From Betaproteobacteria bacterium (GTDB taxonomy: Bacteria > Pseudomonadota > Gammaproteobacteria > Burkholderiales > Burkholderiaceae_E): a stretch of 55,143 nt of DNA. Positions 33,879-45,192 of this stretch are shown here, piece after piece. Under the pieces are notes generated by a model. That model ran no database searches, had not been told where the DNA came from, and saw only the letters and a program-made list of their open reading frames with translations. The stretch is taken from contig JAGWVN010000013.1 of assembly GCA_018970865.1 (NCBI GenBank), positions 1 to 55,143 of the forward strand, given 5' to 3'. The number at the start of each line of letters is the position of its first letter. Position 1 is the stretch's first letter. A program made the translations under genes and the position numbers.

Positions 33879-35695
33879 CACATCCTTTCGGGGGCCGACA
33901 CGCCGATCAGCGCCAGCCCGTTGCGAAGCACCTGCCGGGTGGCCAGCAGCAGGGCCAGGCGCGCCAGCCGCAGCGCGGGATCGTCGACGAGGAACCGCTC
34001 GGCATTGTAGTAACTGTGCAGATCGGCGGCCAAATCCTTGAGGTAGAAGGCCACCGAGTGCGGCGAGAGTTCATCGGCCGCCTGCGCGATCAGCGCCGGG
34101 AAGCCGGCCAGCCGGGCAGCCAGCGCCAGCTCGCGCGCGCCCTGCAGCGGCGCCAGCAGCGTCGCCGGGTCGGCCGAAGCGGCCAGGGCGGCCAGCACCT
34201 CGGGCTCGCCCGGGCCGCCGCGCTCGGCCGAGGCGGCCAGCACCGAGCAGATGCGGGCATGCGCGTACTGCACGTAGTAGACCGGGTTCTCGTCGGTCTG
34301 GGCCAGGGCCAGGTCGACATCGAAGACGAACTCGCTGTCGGCCTTGCGCGAGATGAGAAAGAAGCGCACCGCGTCGCGGCCGCGGGCGATGATGTCCTCG
34401 GCGGCCCGGCCGGCGCCGGCCTGCGATTCGGCGCCGCCACTCCACTCGATCAGGTCGCGCAGGGTGACATAGCCGCCGGCGCGCTTGGAGATCTTGACCT
34501 CGGCCCCGCCGCGCATGACGGTGACCATCTTGTGCAGCACATAGTCGGGGTAGCCCTCGGGGATGCCGGCGCCCAGGGCCTGCAGACCGGCGCGGACCCG
34601 CGCGATGGTGCCGTGGTGGTCCGAGCCCTGGACATTGATCGCCCGCGCGAAGCCGCGCTCCCACTTGGTGACGTGGTAGGCGATGTCGGGCACGAAGTAG
34701 GTGTAGCCGCCGTCGGACTTGCGCATGACGCGGTCCTTGTCGTCGCCATACCCGGTGGTGCGCAGCCACAGCGCGCCGCCCTCCTCGAAGGTCTTGCCGG
34801 CAGCCACCAGCCGGCCCACGGCGGCCTCGACCCGGCCATCGGCGTAGAGCGAGGACTCGAGGAAGTAGTTGTCGAAGCGCACGCCGAAGGCCCGCAGGTC
34901 GCGGTCCTGTTCGTTGCGCAGGTAGGCCACCGCGAAGCGGCGCACCGCATCGAGATCGTCGGGGTCGCCGGCGGCGGTGACCGGCTCGATGCGCTCGGCT
35001 GACACCGTGCGCCGGGCAAGGTAGTCGCGGGCGATGTCGGCGATGTAGTCGCCCCTGTAGCCATCGGCCGGGAAGCGCTCGTCGGTGGGCTCGATGCCGC
35101 GGGCGCGGGCCTGCACCGAGAGGGCGAGGTTCGCGATCTGGGCCCCGGCGTCGTTGTAGTAGAACTCGCGGCTCACCGCCCAGCCATTGGCCTCGAGCAG
35201 CGCCGAGAGCGCGTCGCCCAGCGCGCCCTGCCGGCCGTGGCCGACATGCAGCGGCCCGGTGGGGTTGGCCGACACGAACTCCACGAGGGCGGGTCGGCCC
35301 TGCCCGCGGCGGTTGCGGCCGAAGCCCTCGCCCTCGCGCAGCACCGCGGCCACCGGCGCAAGCCGCGCCGAGGCCGACAGCCGGATGTTGATGAAGCCCG
35401 GCCCGGCGATCTCCAGGCCGGCGATCAGGCCGGCGCCGTCTTCGGAGGCATCGCGCTCGGCCACCCGGCGCACCAGGTCTTCGGCGAGCGCGCGCGGATT
35501 CAGGCGCAGCGGCCGGGCAAGCTGCATGGCGAGATTGCAGGCAAGGTCGCCGTGCGCGGCCTGCTTGGGCCGCTCGAGCGTGACCGCGGGCACCGGCAGG
35601 GTCTGGTCGCCGAGCTCGCCGGCGCGGGCGTGGATGATGGCCGCCGCCGCGTCGCGGAACAGGGCCGAGAGGGAATCGATCTGGTCGGGCAGCAT
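33878..35695 (-). CDS. argS: Arginyl-tRNA synthetase
   Basis: A 605-residue class I aminoacyl-tRNA synthetase. The HIGH-type motif is HVGH in [15 protein letters not shown] near residue 145. The KMSK-type motif is KISK near residue 400. The N-terminal Add1 domain and the C-terminal anticodon-binding DALR domain are both present; the protein ends with the common [12 protein letters not shown]-like phrase ending in PERM. It charges tRNA-Arg. First gene of the argS-SPOR-dsbA-SDR-BtuF-like-rlpA run. Confidence 0.97.
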   Translation of the reverse strand: MLPDQIDSLSALFRDAAAAIIHARAGELGDQTLPVPAVTLERPKQAAHGDLACNLAMQLARPLRLNPRALAEDLVRRVAERDASEDGAGLIAGLEIAGPGFINIRLSASARLAPVAAVLREGEGFGRNRRGQGRPALVEFVSANPTGPLHVGHGRQGALGDALSALLEANGWAVSREFYYNDAGAQIANLALSVQARARGIEPTDERFPADGYRGDYIADIARDYLARRTVSAERIEPVTAAGDPDDLDAVRRFAVAYLRNEQDRDLRAFGVRFDNYFLESSLYADGRVEAAVGRLVAAGKTFEEGGALWLRTTGYGDDKDRVMRKSDGGYTYFVPDIAYHVTKWERGFARAINVQGSDHHGTIARVRAGLQALGAGIPEGYPDYVLHKMVTVMRGGAEVKISKRAGGYVTLRDLIEWSGGAESQAGAGRAAEDIIARGRDAVRFFLISRKADSEFVFDVDLALAQTDENPVYYVQYAHARICSVLAASAERGGPGEPEVLAALAASADPATLLAPLQGARELALAARLAGFPALIAQAADELSPHSVAFYLKDLAADLHSYYNAERFLVDDPALRLARLALLLATRQVLRNGLALIGVSAPERM

Positions 35696-35742
35696 GGACA
35701 GGATTGTCTCAGAAGCGCCCGTGGGGGCGGCGTGGCCCCCGG

Positions 35743-36588
35743 TCAGTTCAGGGCGGTGCTCAGCCTGCGCCGCCAGCCCGAGACCAGCTGCGGCTGCGCG
35801 GAGGCCAGCTCGAACACCTGCAGCATGGTCTTGCGGCCGACATCGTCCCCGAACTGGCGGTCGCGGCGCACGATCTCGAGCAGCTGCTCGAGCGCCGGCT
35901 CCCAGGCCTTGTGGGCGATGCAGTGCTGGGCGAGCTCGAGGCGGGCCTGCAGGTCGGCCGGGTTGGCGGCGATGCGGGCATCGAGCTGCGGCATGGGCGG
36001 CAGGCGGTTCTCCTCGATCATCAGCCGGGCCTGCTCGGCCAGGGCCTGCACCTGCGGATCCTGGGCTGCCTGCGGCGAGAGCGCCGCGAGCTGCGCCTGC
36101 GCGGCGGCCGGCTCCTCGTCCTGCAGCAGCACCTGCGCATAGGCCAGGCGCGCGTCATCGAAGGAAGGGTCGAGCGCGATCGCCTTCTTGAGGTGACCCA
36201 CGCCGGTGTCCTTGTCGCCTGCCTGCAGGGCCTGCATGGCCGCGTCGAACTCGATCTCGGCCGGGTTGGGCATGAGACGGTCGATGAACTCGCGCAGCTT
36301 GCCCTCGGGCAGCGCGCCCTGGAACTGGTCGACCGGCCGCCCGCCCACGATGGCGAACACCGTGGGGATGGACTTGATGCGGAAGTGGCCGGCGAGCTGC
36401 TGCTGCTCGTCGGTGTTCACCTTGACCAGCTTGAAGCGGCCCTGATAGCTCTGCTCGAGCTTCTCGAGCAGCGGACCGAGCGACTTGCAGGGACCGCACC
36501 AGGGTGCCCAGAAATCCACCAGCACGGGGACCTGCATCGAGGCGTCGATGACGTCGGCCTGGAAGGTTTCGAGGGTGGTGTCGACCAT
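35743..36588 (-). CDS. cnoX: Thioredoxin-TPR co-chaperone/holdase (CnoX/YbbN-like)
   Basis: A 281-residue protein with an N-terminal thioredoxin domain (residues 1-108) carrying an intact Cys31-Gly-Pro-Cys34 site, followed by TPR-like helices. The TPR region shows [35 protein letters not shown]-type repeats. E. coli CnoX has lost the first cysteine; this copy keeps both, as in alphaproteobacterial homologues, so it may be an active reductase as well as a chlorine/heat-stress holdase. GGAG precedes the ATG at 36588. It lies 47 nt upstream of argS on the same strand. Confidence 0.9.
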   Translation of the reverse strand: MVDTTLETFQADVIDASMQVPVLVDFWAPWCGPCKSLGPLLEKLEQSYQGRFKLVKVNTDEQQQLAGHFRIKSIPTVFAIVGGRPVDQFQGALPEGKLREFIDRLMPNPAEIEFDAAMQALQAGDKDTGVGHLKKAIALDPSFDDARLAYAQVLLQDEEPAAAQAQLAALSPQAAQDPQVQALAEQARLMIEENRLPPMPQLDARIAANPADLQARLELAQHCIAHKAWEPALEQLLEIVRRDRQFGDDVGRKTMLQVFELASAQPQLVSGWRRRLSTALN

Positions 36589-36787
36589 GGGCGGCTCCGC
36601 GGGGGTGTTGACTGTCCGATGGGAATCGAGACGAGATGGGGGCGATGGCGCGCATCGCAAGGCCGCCATGTTGCCACGACCCGGCGGGCCGCCCGGCCCG
36701 CGCGGTAACCTTGCGCCCTGTCGGGTTTCGCGCCCGCCGCCCGGGCGGGCGGCCCCGGGCGGCCCGCACCCGCGCACCGGAGCCGCC

Positions 36788-37549
36788 ATGCAACTGCCGC
36801 ACAACCCCTTCAAGAAGGCCCTCACGGAGGGCCGCGCCCCGATCGGCCTTTGGGCCAGCCTGCCCTCGCCCTATGCCGTCGAGGTCATCGCCGGCGCCGG
36901 CTTCGACTGGCTGCTGATCGACACCGAGCACACCCCGGCCGACATCGAGACCGTGCTGGCCGAACTGCAGGCAGCCAGCGCCTATGCCTCGCACCCGGTG
37001 GTGCGCATCCCCTGGAACGACTTCGTCGCGGTCAAGCGCTTCCTCGACATCGGCGCCCTCACCCTGATGATTCCGCAGATCGCCGACGCCGCCGAGGCGC
37101 GCGCCGCGGTCGAGGCCATGCGCTATCCGCCGCGTGGCGTGCGCGGGGTGGGCGGCACCACCCGCGCCACCCGCTTCGGCCGGGTGGCCGACTACGCGCG
37201 CCGCGCCGAGGAGGAGCTGTGCCTGCTCGTCCAGGTCGAGACCCGCGAGGCGCTCGACCAGATCGAGGCGATTGCCGCGGTCGACGGCGTGGACGGCATC
37301 TTCATCGGACCGGCCGACCTGCACGCCTCCTTCGGCTTCGTGGGCGAGCGCGCCAACCCCGAGGTGATGGCCCGCATCGACGACGGCATCCGCCGCATCC
37401 GCGCCGCCGGCAAGGCCCCGGGCATCCTGACCTCCTCCGAACCCGATGCGAAGCACTGGCTCTCGCTGGGCGCGCAGTTCGTGGCGGTGGGCTCCGATGT
37501 CGGCCTGCTGGCGCGCGCCGCCGACGCGCTGATCGCGCGATTCCGATGA
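36788..37549 (+). CDS. HpcH/HpaI-family class II aldolase
   Basis: A 253-residue TIM-barrel aldolase of the 4-hydroxy-2-oxoheptanedioate (HpaI) / 2-keto-3-deoxyrhamnonate type. Catalytic His48 lies in LIDTEHTP, Arg73 in VVRIPWND, and the metal ligands are Glu151 in VQVETREA and Asp177 in IGPADLH. It cleaves 4-hydroxy-2-oxo acids to pyruvate (or a 2-oxo acid) plus an aldehyde. No hpa pathway genes surround it, so the physiological substrate is open. The start is ATG 36788. The stop overlaps the next gene as ATGA. Confidence 0.92.
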   Translation: MQLPHNPFKKALTEGRAPIGLWASLPSPYAVEVIAGAGFDWLLIDTEHTPADIETVLAELQAASAYASHPVVRIPWNDFVAVKRFLDIGALTLMIPQIADAAEARAAVEAMRYPPRGVRGVGGTTRATRFGRVADYARRAEEELCLLVQVETREALDQIEAIAAVDGVDGIFIGPADLHASFGFVGERANPEVMARIDDGIRRIRAAGKAPGILTSSEPDAKHWLSLGAQFVAVGSDVGLLARAADALIARFR

Positions 37550-38502
37550 ACCGACGGCGGCGGCTCGCGCTGCTCGGAGCGGCCGGCGCGCTGGCCACGG
37601 GCTGCGCCGCGCCGGGCCGGCCGGGTGGGGCCGGATCGCCCGATGCCGCAGGATCGGCCGGCATTGCCGCGGCGCCGGCCAGCGCGGCCGACGGCGCCCT
37701 GCCGGTGGGCATTCCCCGGGTCACCGAGGAGGTGCCCTATGTGCAGACCCCGCAGAGCGTGGTCGATGCCATGCTGGCCCTGGCCGGCGTGGGCCCCGGC
37801 GACCGCCTGGTCGACCTGGGCAGCGGGGACGGCCGGGTGGTGATCACCGCCGCCAGCCGTCACGGCGTGCCGGGCCTGGGGGTGGAGCTCGACGAGCGCC
37901 TGGTGGCGCTGTCGCGCCAGCTGGCCGAACAGGCCGGCGTCCAGGCGCTGGCCCGCTTCGTGGCCCAGGATCTCTTCGACACCGACCTCGCGCCCTACTC
38001 GGTGGTTACGCTCTACCTGCTGCCCGAGGTCAATCTCGCGCTGCGGCCGCGGCTGCTGCGCATGGCGCCGGGCACGCGGGTGGTTTCCCACGACTGGGAC
38101 ATGGCCGACTGGCTGCCCGACAGGAGTCTCACCCTGCCCGCACCGGGCAAGCCGGTGGGCCTGCGTCGCGAGAGCCGGCTGCATCGCTGGGTGGTGCCCG
38201 CCGCCTTCGAGGGCGCCTGGCGCGGCCGCCTCGCCGGCGAGCGTGACGCGACCCTGGTGCTGTCGATCCAGCAGCGATTCCAGAGGCTCGAGATCGAGTG
38301 GCGCATCGACGGCGCGGCGCCGGTCGGGCTGCCCGCGGGCGGCCGCACCCAGGCCCGCGCCGAGGGCGACAGGGTCTCGCTGCGGCTGGGCGCCGGCGCT
38401 GGCGCCCCCGTGGCGGGCCTGCGTCTGCGCCAGGGCCGCATCGAAGCCGACCTGAGCTGGGGCGGCGGTCCGCCCAGGGCCGCGCTGCTGCAGGCGGTGT
38501 AG
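37546..38502 (+). CDS. Predicted exported/lipid-anchored SAM-dependent methyltransferase
   Basis: A 318-residue protein beginning MNRRRRLALLGAAGALATGC, which looks like a lipoprotein or Tat-type signal with Cys20. A low-complexity Ala/Gly/Pro stretch follows to about residue 55. A class I methyltransferase core then appears: motif I VDLGSGDGR (89-97), acidic GVELDE for ribose, and VTLYLLPEVNLALRPRLLRMAPGTRVVSHDWDM as landmarks around residues 155-190. The final 110 residues are beta-rich and unassigned. The ATGA overlap with the aldolase gene fixes the start. The substrate is unknown. Confidence 0.8.
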   Translation: MNRRRRLALLGAAGALATGCAAPGRPGGAGSPDAAGSAGIAAAPASAADGALPVGIPRVTEEVPYVQTPQSVVDAMLALAGVGPGDRLVDLGSGDGRVVITAASRHGVPGLGVELDERLVALSRQLAEQAGVQALARFVAQDLFDTDLAPYSVVTLYLLPEVNLALRPRLLRMAPGTRVVSHDWDMADWLPDRSLTLPAPGKPVGLRRESRLHRWVVPAAFEGAWRGRLAGERDATLVLSIQQRFQRLEIEWRIDGAAPVGLPAGGRTQARAEGDRVSLRLGAGAGAPVAGLRLRQGRIEADLSWGGGPPRAALLQAV

Positions 38503-38595
38503 CGCGCAATCCCCCGAACTTGCGCGGGTCGCCCGATCTGCACACACTCACCGGCTTTGCGCCGCCCCCGCCGCCAACCACCCCCAGGAGTCCTC

Positions 38596-39540
38596 ATGAA
38601 ACGCCCGCTGCTCGCCCTCGCCCTCGCCGCCCTGTGCGTCACCGCCCAGGCCCAGGAGACCAAGGTCGCCGTCGGCCTGTCCGGCTGGACGGGTTTCGCG
38701 CCGCTCACCCTGGCCAAGGAGGCCGGGCTGTTCCGCAAGCACGGTCTGGATGTCTCGCTGAAGAAGATCCCCCAGAAGGACCGCCACCTCGCGATCGCCT
38801 CGGGTGACATCCAGTGCGCGGCCACCACGGTGGAGACCTGGATCGTCTGGAACGCCAACGGCGTGGCCACCACCCAGATCTTCCAGCTCGACAAGAGCTT
38901 CGGCGCCGACGGCATGGTGGTGAAGCCCGGCATCCAGAGCATCAAGGACCTCAAGGGCAAGACCGTGGCCGCCAGCGCGCCCGGCACCGCGCCCTACTTC
39001 ACCCTGGCCTGGATGCTCAGCAAGAACGGCCTGAGCCTCAAGGATGTGAACATCGTCAACCTCGAGCCGCAGGCCGCGGCCAACGCCATGATCGCCGGCA
39101 CCGCCAATCTCGACGCGGCCATGACCTACGAGCCCTTCCTCAGCGCGGTGCGCGCCAAGCCCGAGGCCGGCCGCATCATCGCCACCACGCTCGACTACCC
39201 GATGGTGATGGACACCTTCGGCTGCACGCCGAAGTTCCTGGCCGAGAACCCCAAGGCCGCGCAGGCCCTGGCCAACGCCTACTTCGACGCTCTCGACATG
39301 ATCAAGGCCGATCCCAAGAAGAGCTTCGAGATCATGGGTGCCGATGTGAAGCAGACCGGCGAACAGTTCGAGAAGAGCCAGTCCTTCCTGCGCTGGCAGG
39401 ATCGCGCCGCCAACCAGAAGTTCTTCGCCGGCGAGCACGCCGCCTTCAGCAAGGAAGCCGCTGACCTGCTCCTGGCCGCCGGCATCATCCGCCAGATTCC
39501 CGATCTGAGCCGACTGGCCGACACCCGCTTCATCAAGTAA
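38596..39540 (+). CDS. ABC transporter substrate-binding protein, NitT/TauT family
   Basis: A 314-residue periplasmic binding protein with a signal peptide of about 20 residues (VTAQAQETKV). The mature start, VAVGLSGWTGFAPLTLAKEAGLF, and the later DLKGKTVAASAPGT are typical of NMT1/THI5-like and TauA/SsuA proteins. Ligands in this family include aliphatic sulfonates, thiamine precursors, nitrate and aromatic acids; none can be chosen here. The ATG at 38596 has AGGAG 5 nt upstream. First gene of a three-gene transporter. Confidence 0.9.
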   Translation: MKRPLLALALAALCVTAQAQETKVAVGLSGWTGFAPLTLAKEAGLFRKHGLDVSLKKIPQKDRHLAIASGDIQCAATTVETWIVWNANGVATTQIFQLDKSFGADGMVVKPGIQSIKDLKGKTVAASAPGTAPYFTLAWMLSKNGLSLKDVNIVNLEPQAAANAMIAGTANLDAAMTYEPFLSAVRAKPEAGRIIATTLDYPMVMDTFGCTPKFLAENPKAAQALANAYFDALDMIKADPKKSFEIMGADVKQTGEQFEKSQSFLRWQDRAANQKFFAGEHAAFSKEAADLLLAAGIIRQIPDLSRLADTRFIK

Positions 39541-39555
39541 CGCGGCTCCACCGGC

Positions 39556-40341
39556 ATGGCCCTGAAGCCGCTCACACCGGTCAGCCCGGGCGCGCGCGTC
39601 GCGCTCGGGGTGAGCTTCTTCGTGCTCTTCGTGGCCGTCTGGGCGGTGGCCACGCTGGGCGGCCATGTCCAGAAGACCTTCCTCGCCGACCCGATCACCA
39701 TGGTGCGCAGCGGCTGGACCCTGCTCACCGAGATGGGCTTCGCCAAGGACATCGGCATGACGGTGTGGCGGGTGGTGGGCGGCTTCCTCATCGCCGCCGC
39801 GCTCGCCCTGCCCCTGGGGGTGCTGATGGGCGCCTACAAGCCCATCGAGGCCTTCTTCGAGCCCTTCGTGAGCTTCGCCCGCTACCTGCCGGCAAGCGCC
39901 TTCATCCCGCTGCTCATCCTGTGGGCGGGCATCGGCGAGGCGCAGAAGCTGGCGCTGATCTTCATCGGCAGCTTCTTCCAGCTGGTGCTCATGATCGCGG
40001 TCACGGTGGGCAACACCCGGCGCGATCTGGTCGAGGCGGCCTACACGCTCGGCGTGAGCGACCGCGGCCTGATCGGCCGCGTGCTGCTGCCCGGCGCGGC
40101 GCCCGAGATCGCCGAGACCCTGCGCATGGTGCTGGGCTGGGCCTGGACCTATGTGATCGTGGCCGAGCTGATCGGCGCCTCCAGCGGCATCGGCCACATG
40201 ATCACCGACAGCCAGGCGCTGCTCGCCACCGACCAGATCATCTTCGGCATCATCGTCATCGGGCTGATCGGCCTGCTGAGCGACCTGCTCTTCAAGGCGC
40301 TCAACCGCCGGCTGTTTCCGTGGGCGGCGCTGGGCCGATGA
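39556..40341 (+). CDS. ABC transporter permease, NitT/TauT (SsuC/TauC) family
   Basis: A 261-residue inner-membrane permease with about six hydrophobic segments. The cytoplasmic EAA coupling motif reads EAAYTLGVSDRGLIGRVLLP followed by GAAPEI. It starts 15 nt after the binding-protein gene. The last codons overlap an 18-codon open frame as ATGA, which in turn overlaps the ATPase start. Works with the flanking binding protein and ATPase as one importer. Confidence 0.92.
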   Translation: MALKPLTPVSPGARVALGVSFFVLFVAVWAVATLGGHVQKTFLADPITMVRSGWTLLTEMGFAKDIGMTVWRVVGGFLIAAALALPLGVLMGAYKPIEAFFEPFVSFARYLPASAFIPLLILWAGIGEAQKLALIFIGSFFQLVLMIAVTVGNTRRDLVEAAYTLGVSDRGLIGRVLLPGAAPEIAETLRMVLGWAWTYVIVAELIGASSGIGHMITDSQALLATDQIIFGIIVIGLIGLLSDLLFKALNRRLFPWAALGR

Positions 40342-40394
40342 GCATGGCCACCCACCACGGCCGCGGCGCCCTCACGCCGGTGCGCGCGCCATGA
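40338..40394 (+). CDS. Possible 18-residue coupling ORF between permease and ATPase genes
   Basis: The frame [18 protein letters not shown] starts as ATGA on the permease stop (40338-40341) and stops as ATGA on the ATPase start (40391-40394). It exactly fills the gap between two genes that would otherwise be 49 nt apart. It has no hydrophobic or known motif. It may carry ribosomes from the permease to the ATPase, or be chance in GC-rich DNA. No separate ribosome-binding site is seen for it. Confidence 0.35.
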   Translation: MSMATHHGRGALTPVRAP

Positions 40395-41170
40395 GCGCGG
40401 TGCTGCAGATCGCCGGCGTGGAGCGGCGCTTCGCGGGCGCGGGCGGCGGCACGCTCGCGCTGCAGGCCACCAGCCTCAGCGTGGCCGAGAACGACTTCGT
40501 CACCATCCTCGGGCCCAGCGGCTGCGGCAAGAGCACGCTGCTGCGCATCGTCGCCGGGCTCGACCATCCCACCGCGGGCGAGGTGCTGCTCGACGGCGCG
40601 CGCATCACCGGCCCGGGCGCCGACCGCGGCATGGTGTTCCAGAGCTACACGCTCTTCCCGTGGCTCGATGTGCTCGACAATGTCTGCTTCGGGCTGCGCG
40701 AGCGCGGCCTGCCGCGCGCGCAGCAGCGCGAGATCGCCCAGGGCTTCATCGCGAAGGTGGGGCTGGCGGGTTTCGAGCACCACTACCCGAAGCAGCTCTC
40801 GGGCGGCATGCAGCAGCGCACCGCCATCGCGCGGGCGCTGGCCAACAACCCGCGCATCCTGCTGATGGACGAGCCCTTCGGCGCGCTCGACCACCAGACC
40901 CGCGAGCTGATGCAGGAGCTGCTGCTCGGCATCTGGGAGGCCGAGCGCAAGACCGTGCTCTTCGTCACCCACGACATCGACGAGGCGGTGTTCATGGCCG
41001 GCCGCGTGGTGGTGATGAGCGCCCGGCCAGGGCGCATCAAGCTCGACCGGCCGGTGGAGCTCGCCCATCCACGCCACTACTCGATCAAGACCACCCCGGC
41101 CTTCGCGGCGCTCAAGGCCGAGCTCACCGAGAGCGTGCGGGTGGAGGTGCTGGCGGCGCAGCGGGGCTGA
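40391..41170 (+). CDS. ABC transporter ATP-binding protein, NitT/TauT (SsuB/TauB) family
   Basis: A 259-residue ATPase with Walker [10 protein letters not shown], signature LSGGMQQR and Walker [14 protein letters not shown]. The [22 protein letters not shown]-loop region is typical of the SsuB/TauB group. It energises the importer formed with the two upstream genes. A start at 40391 is set by the overlap with the mini-ORF stop. The following 179 nt up to the acyl-CoA dehydrogenase gene hold no gene that I can support. Confidence 0.93.
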   Translation: MSAVLQIAGVERRFAGAGGGTLALQATSLSVAENDFVTILGPSGCGKSTLLRIVAGLDHPTAGEVLLDGARITGPGADRGMVFQSYTLFPWLDVLDNVCFGLRERGLPRAQQREIAQGFIAKVGLAGFEHHYPKQLSGGMQQRTAIARALANNPRILLMDEPFGALDHQTRELMQELLLGIWEAERKTVLFVTHDIDEAVFMAGRVVVMSARPGRIKLDRPVELAHPRHYSIKTTPAFAALKAELTESVRVEVLAAQRG

Positions 41171-41265
41171 GTCGCCAGCCCGGGCCGGTCGCCTCCTGCC
41201 TGCCACTGACACCCTGGTCAGCGGCCCGCACGCCTGGCGCGCGCGGACCGAATCCACCCCCTCGC

Positions 41266-41282
41266 CCGGGCGCCGCGCCCGG
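41266..41282. terminator. Short hairpin in the gap after the ABC transporter genes
   Basis: CCGGGCG (41266-41272) pairs with CGCCCGG (41276-41282) around a 3-nt loop, within the 179-nt non-coding gap 41171-41349. A smaller CTGAC/GTCAG hairpin lies upstream near 41206-41222. Neither has a T-run, so termination here is only suggested by position. Confidence 0.3.
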
Positions 41283-41349
41283 CATCCGGGGCACACTGAC
41301 CGCCTGCGCCGCAGCCCAGCGCGGCGCCCATCGCCAGGAGCCCTTCGCC

Positions 41350-42557
<1,208 letters not shown>

Positions 42558-42561
<4 letters not shown>

Positions 42562-43451
42562 GCGCCGCAGCCGGGGGCCGGCTCGCCGGCCGGGTGGCGC
42601 TGGTCACCGGCGCGGGCGGGGGCATCGGCCGGGCGATCGCGCTGCGGCTCGGCGCCGAGGGCGCCGCAGTGGCGCTGATGGACCTTGCCGCGGCCCGGGA
42701 AGCCCTGAGCCAGACCGAGGCCGCGGTGCGCGAGAGCGGCGCGCGCTGCGCGAGCGCCGTCGGCGATGTCGCCGACCCCGGGTCGGTGGCGCAGGCGCTC
42801 GCCGCGCTGCAGGCCGCGCTCGGACCGATCGACTGCCTGGTCAACAATGCCGGCCTGACCGGCCACATTGCCGCTCTCACCCGCATGAGCGCGGCCGGCT
42901 GGGAGCGCGAGCTCGCGGTCAACCTGAGCGGGCCGTTCCACCTGACGCAGGCGCTCCTGCCCGGCATGGTCGAGCGCCGCTGGGGCCGGATCGTGAACAT
43001 CTCGTCGGTGGCGGCGCTTGGCGGGCTCTACTACCAGGCCGGCTACTCCGCGAGCAAGGCCGGGCTGCTCGGCCTGACCCGCACGGTGGTGCTCGAGCAT
43101 GCCCGCCACGGCATCACCTGCAATGCGGTGCTGCCCGGGCTGATCGGCACGCCCGCGGTGCTGGGCATGCCGCCCGCGGTGCTGAACGACGCGGTGGCGC
43201 TGACGCCGGCACGCCGCACCGGCGAGCCGGCCGAGATCGCCAGCGTGGTGGCCTTCCTGTGCAGCCCCGAAGCGGCCTTCGTGAACGGCGCCGAGATTCC
43301 GGTGGATGGCGGCGGCCACCTCAGCCCGGTGGTGCTGGGCAGCGGCCGCGAGCTGCGCGAGCGGCAGGCCGCGCAGCGTGGCGACGGTCAGCTCATCGCA
43401 ACCGTGCCGGCGGCCTGCACGGTCACGGAGCGTCCGACCGATGCGGCGTAG
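42558..43451 (+). CDS. Short-chain dehydrogenase/reductase with C-terminal extension
   Basis: A 297-residue classical [11 protein letters not shown] (about residues 17-24), NNAG, and Tyr-x3-Lys in YSASKAGL. The enzyme core ends at about residue 262 ([12 protein letters not shown]). The last 35 residues are not family-like, and the final 64 nt overlap the convergent phoD-like gene. This tail may be a read-through into the neighbouring block after rearrangement. Coupled by ATGA to the acyl-CoA dehydrogenase gene; likely a 3-hydroxyacyl-CoA or alcohol dehydrogenase. Confidence 0.88.
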
Positions 43452-45163
43452 GTCTGCGCCTTGACGGTGTCAACGAACAGGTAATCAGCCTTCACACTGC
43501 TGGCGGTCACCGTGAGGGCAAGCCAGCCCCGCCGGGTTGTGTCCGCCCACAGCAGGTCGTCGACCAGACCGAGGCCCGCCCCCACCGCGGCGCTGCCGAG
43601 CTGCGCGACAGAGACCGAGCCGTCGAGCACCGGGGCCAGTGTGCCCAGCCCCACGCTCTCGAAGCCCGGCGAGGTCACCGAACTGCCGGCAAACTCCCAC
43701 CCGATCCGCTCGCCGGCAAGCGAGGTGAGGTTGGCAAACCAGGCATTGTGCGAGTCGCCCGACACGGTGACGAGGCGCTTGCCGGCCGCCTTGACCGCCT
43801 GAAGAATCGCCTCGCGCTGACTCGGGTAGCCATCCCAGGCGTCGAGATTGTAGGGAAGTCGCGGGTTGACCTGGGGGTTCAGCAACGCGGTCTGCGTCGG
43901 GCTGAGGGCTCCCGCTCCCGCCGCGAAACGGGTGGCCTTGGCAGCAAGATAGTCGCTGATCGCCTTCGAGACCGCCTGCTGGTTGGCCGCAGAGGGGTTG
44001 GCGAAGGCCGCGTTCTGAGCTTGCAGAACGCTGGCGGGCATCCACATCCGGGCCATGATGTCCTGATTGCCGAGCACCTGCCAGGCAGCCGCAGATGCCC
44101 TGATCCCGTCGAGCAGCCAGGTCTGCTGGGCGGCGCTCATCATGCGCCTGGACGCATCCGCGCCACCCGAGAATGCCTGGACATACCGGGCAACTCCCCC
44201 GTCGGCATCACCGAATCCATCGTACTGCTGGTCGCGACCCTCGATGCGGGTATCGAGCATGTGGAGCGTGAGCAGGCGTCCGAAGTCGAATCGACGGTAG
44301 ATCTTCAGCAGATTGCCGGACGCATCGGTGCGGGTGGGCAGCCACTCGTGCCAGGCGCGGGCGGCGTTCGCCTTGCGGGCAGACCAGTCGCCCTGGCTGG
44401 CCTTGTGGTTCTCTGCGCCATTCACCCAGGCGTTGTTGGCGAACTCGTGATCGTCCCAGATGGCAATGAAGGGTAGCTTCGCGTGGACGGCCTGCAGGGC
44501 CGGATCGGCCCGGTAGGTCGCATACCTTGTCCGGTAGTCCTCGAGCGAGACGATCTCGGTCGCGGGTGCCGTGACGCGGCCGAGCTTGGCGGCGTCGGCG
44601 TTGCCGTACTTGGTCGGCTCGGCACCGTATTCGTAGATGTAGTCGCCGAGGTGCAGCGCATACTGGGCATCGGATTTCGCCGCGCCGTCGTAGGCGTTGA
44701 AGTAGCCCTCGGAGTAGAGCGAACAGGAAAAGATCGCGAACTTGACGCTCGTCGCGTCATCGCGCGGCAAGGTCCGGGTCTGCCCGACTGCCGACTGCGC
44801 TCCGCCCGCATCGATGAAGCGATAGAAGTAGGAAACGCCCTGGGACAGACCGTCGGCATCCACCTTCACGGTGAAGCCGGTATCTGCGCTTGCCGTCGCC
44901 AGACCCTGTCGGACGATGTTCGCGAAGTCCTGATCGGTTGCAACCTGCCAGCGCAGACTGACGCTGCTGGTGGAGTCCGGGACACGCGCATGGGTCCAGA
45001 GGATCACGCGATCGGCGAGCGGATCGCCGCTCGCCACGCCGTAGCGAAACTCCGCGCGAGGCGGTGAAACGTCCGAACAACCCGGCAGGGAGGAAGCCAG
45101 CACCGTGGCCACCGCACCACCGGTGGCAAGGATGAAGGTACGGCGATCAGCAGCACGTGACAT
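43388..45163 (-). CDS. PhoD-like alkaline phosphatase/phosphodiesterase
   Basis: A 591-residue secreted metallophosphatase. The N-terminus has a twin-arginine signal (Arg7-Arg8 in RRTFIL) and a possible lipid-attachment Cys29. The N-terminal Ig-like domain of PhoD (ASGDPLADRVILWTHAR) is followed by the metal site: Cys147 in FSCSLYSEG, the LHLGDYIYEYG segment (170-180), the WDDHEFANN segment (Asp237, Asp238, His239) and VSGDSHNAWF. It would release phosphate from organic phosphoesters outside the cytoplasm. The ATG at 45163 has AAGG upstream. It lies downstream of the phytase-like gene on the same strand. Confidence 0.9.
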   Translation of the reverse strand: MSRAADRRTFILATGGAVATVLASSLPGCSDVSPPRAEFRYGVASGDPLADRVILWTHARVPDSTSSVSLRWQVATDQDFANIVRQGLATASADTGFTVKVDADGLSQGVSYFYRFIDAGGAQSAVGQTRTLPRDDATSVKFAIFSCSLYSEGYFNAYDGAAKSDAQYALHLGDYIYEYGAEPTKYGNADAAKLGRVTAPATEIVSLEDYRTRYATYRADPALQAVHAKLPFIAIWDDHEFANNAWVNGAENHKASQGDWSARKANAARAWHEWLPTRTDASGNLLKIYRRFDFGRLLTLHMLDTRIEGRDQQYDGFGDADGGVARYVQAFSGGADASRRMMSAAQQTWLLDGIRASAAAWQVLGNQDIMARMWMPASVLQAQNAAFANPSAANQQAVSKAISDYLAAKATRFAAGAGALSPTQTALLNPQVNPRLPYNLDAWDGYPSQREAILQAVKAAGKRLVTVSGDSHNAWFANLTSLAGERIGWEFAGSSVTSPGFESVGLGTLAPVLDGSVSVAQLGSAAVGAGLGLVDDLLWADTTRRGWLALTVTASSVKADYLFVDTVKAQTYAASVGRSVTVQAAGTVAMS

Positions 45164-45192
45164 GGGGATGCCTTGTAGTTGAAGGGATTGCC

